DNA of 7,176 nucleotides, from NCBI GenBank assembly GCA_029939535.1, contig JAOZST010000194.1, positions 1-7,176 on the forward strand, written 5' to 3'. The notes below the pieces were generated by a model, which saw nothing but the letters and a program-made list of their open reading frames with translations, was not told the DNA's origin and did not search any database. The translations under genes and the position numbers were made by a program. This stretch comes from NBML01 sp029939535. Its GTDB lineage: Bacteria > Desulfobacterota > Desulfobacteria > Desulfobacterales > Desulfobacteraceae. This document shows, one piece after another, positions 5,632 to 7,176 of the stretch; the stretch's first letter is position 1, and each line of letters opens with the position of its first letter.

Positions 5632-7176
5632 TTATTTTTTATCTATTTTTTTTAATTTTGCTGCTGCCAGATGGCGTTTTCCAGCGTTTAAGATGGTTTT
5701 CCGGATACGAATGGATTCCGGAGTTACCTCCACCATTTCATCATCACGGATAAAGTGAATGGCTTTTTCAAGGGTCATCTCCCTTATGGGTGAACACACC
5801 ACGTTTTCATCCTTGCCCGAGGCCCTCATATTTGTGAGTTTCTTTTCCTTACATGGGTTGACGTCAATATCAGAATGCCGATTATGCTCACCAACAACCA
5901 TTCCCTCGTATACCGGGGTTCCTGGAATAATAAAAAGCTGTCCCCTAGGTTCCAGATTAAACAGACCATAGGCCACACCCTTACCCTGGCGGTCTGACAC
6001 AATGGATCCGGTGAACCGGATGGGAAACTCCCCGCGAAAGGGTTCATACCCGGACAAATAGGAATTCATGATACCTGTGCCCCTGGTATCGGTCATAAAC
6101 TCATCGGGATAACCGATCAAAGAGCGGGAGGGAATGGAAAACTCTATCCTTACCCGGCCTTTTCCATTATTGACCAGGTTGGTCATCTTGCCTTTTCTAA
6201 TGGAAAGTTTTTCAGTGACAACCCCCATAAAATCCTCTCCGCAATCTACAAACAGATGTTCAATAGGTTCCAGTCTCTGGCCGTCCTTTTCCTTGTAAAT
6301 AACCCTGGGCCGCCCCACACAGAGTTCAAATCCTTCCCTGCGCATGGTTTCAATGAGGATGGCCAGTTGCAGTTCCCCCCGTCCCTTGACTACAAAACTT
6401 TCATCTGTAGTGCTTTCTTCCACCTCAATGGCCACATTCATAAGGGTTTCTTTAAGCAGACGCTCCCTGATTTTCCTGGACTGAACATGCTTACCCTCCT
6501 GTCCGGCAAAGGGAGAGGTGGTAATGGAAAAACGCATGAAAACCGTTGGCTCATCCACGGCAATTCTGGGAAGAGGAACCGGTGCTTCCCTGGTGCAAAT
6601 GGTATCACCGATTTTGACATCCTCAATACCGGACAAGACCACAATATCCCCAACCTGGGCTATATCCACAGGCTTAAGGGCCGGACCGTCATATGATTGA
6701 AGCTTTGAGACCTTTAATGCTTTTTGCTTGTTCTCTTCTCCGATGCAAACCAGACTCTTATTGGATGCCACTGATCCGTTGAATATTTTTCCAATGGCAA
6801 GGCGGCCCAGGTAGTCAGAATATCCCAGGTCTGACACCAGCATCTGGAAAGGAGCTTCAGGATCATAAGAAGGCGGTGGCATCTCATCGACAATCAGATC
6901 AAACAAAACCGCAAGATTATCAACATCATCCTCCAGCTCTTGTTTGACAATTCCATCCCGGCCAATTGCGTAGAGATAGGTAAAATCAAGCTGTTCTTCC
7001 GTGGCATCCAGGTCAATGAACAGATCATAGACCATATCCAAAACCTCATCGGTTCTGGCATCCTTGCGGTCAATCTTGTTAATGATCACCATCACCGGAA
7101 GATTGGCTTCAAAGGTTTTTTTCAATACAAACCGGGTCTGGGGCAGTGGTCCTTCAGAGGCATCCACCAGAAGGAT
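5632..7176 (-). CDS. typA: TypA/BipA ribosome-associated translation GTPase, 5' part outside the window
   Basis: Member of the EF-G-like translational GTPases that bind the 70S ribosome and act in ribosome assembly and stress or cold adaptation. The 514 codons seen are the C-terminal part of a protein usually a little over 600 residues. The visible start reads ILLVDASEGPLPQTRFVL, the family stretch that follows the G3 motif, with no stop before the edge; the GTG at 7165-7167 is an internal valine, not a start. The G4 motif NKID is at residues 33-36 of this fragment. After it come the beta-barrel domain II (DIAQVGDIVVLSGIEDVKIG), the EF-G-like domains with RGELQLAILIETMRREGFE, and the BipA-specific C-terminal domain including FNLEPRGQLFIIPGTPVYEG and VVGEHNR, ending in a lysine-rich tail. 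The P-loop and switch regions lie beyond the right edge. No frameshift or missing segment is seen. The methyltransferase gene follows after 15 nt, so the two are likely on one transcript. Confidence 0.97.
   Translation of the reverse strand: MLLVDASEGPLPQTRFVLKKTFEANLPVMVIINKIDRKDARTDEVLDMVYDLFIDLDATEEQLDFTYLYAIGRDGIVKQELEDDVDNLAVLFDLIVDEMPPPSYDPEAPFQMLVSDLGYSDYLGRLAIGKIFNGSVASNKSLVCIGEENKQKALKVSKLQSYDGPALKPVDIAQVGDIVVLSGIEDVKIGDTICTREAPVPLPRIAVDEPTVFMRFSITTSPFAGQEGKHVQSRKIRERLLKETLMNVAIEVEESTTDESFVVKGRGELQLAILIETMRREGFELCVGRPRVIYKEKDGQRLEPIEHLFVDCGEDFMGVVTEKLSIRKGKMTNLVNNGKGRVRIEFSIPSRSLIGYPDEFMTDTRGTGIMNSYLSGYEPFRGEFPIRFTGSIVSDRQGKGVAYGLFNLEPRGQLFIIPGTPVYEGMVVGEHNRHSDIDVNPCKEKKLTNMRASGKDENVVCSPIREMTLEKAIHFIRDDEMVEVTPESIRIRKTILNAGKRHLAAAKLKKIDKK

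Noticed and set aside
4249..5753. Long plus-strand open frames opposite the methyltransferase gene
   Set aside because: They show no recognisable motifs or ribosome sites and mirror the strongly supported minus-strand gene.
7165..7167. GTG start for the right-edge gene
   Set aside because: The codon is a conserved internal valine in the typA family and the frame stays open to the window edge.

Overview
The window carries five protein-coding genes, one cut by the right edge, and almost no non-coding DNA. The mix suggests a strictly anaerobic bacterium, most likely a sulfate-reducing Desulfobacterota (Desulfobacteraceae-like). The grounds are an Fe-S-rich flavin dehydrogenase, a trimethylamine/glycine-betaine-type (MttB superfamily) methyltransferase and a moderate base composition. 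This assignment is inference from gene content; no taxonomic marker was searched.

Layout. Positions 1-156 are a leader. It holds a TTGACA-type promoter element and a perfect 15-bp inverted repeat that fits the operator consensus of FadR-type GntR regulators. A plus-strand operon follows: (1) a 691-residue FAD/NAD-binding oxidoreductase with an N-terminal [2Fe-2S] domain, an internal ferredoxin-like segment and a C-terminal BFD-like [2Fe-2S] domain; (2) a 388-residue DAO-family flavoprotein whose start overlaps the end of gene 1 by ATGA; (3) a FadR/FCD-type GntR regulator 32 nt further on. Two minus-strand genes converge on this operon: (4) a 482-residue non-pyrrolysine MttB-superfamily methyltransferase ending 5 nt from the regulator's stop; and (5) the C-terminal 514 codons of the translation GTPase TypA/BipA, ending 15 nt before the methyltransferase start, so that typA and the methyltransferase are probably co-transcribed.

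How they may work together. Genes 1 and 2 look like the two subunits of a sarcosine/opine/dimethylglycine dehydrogenase-type enzyme that oxidises a C-N bond and passes electrons through flavin and Fe-S clusters. The MttB-type protein would transfer a methyl group from a quaternary or tertiary amine to a corrinoid protein, which is not in the window. The regulator would control the dehydrogenase operon through the operator at 85-99. A locus for breakdown of a methylated amine (betaine-like) is a reasonable hypothesis, but the substrate cannot be read from the sequence. No RNA gene, CRISPR array or mobile element was recognised.
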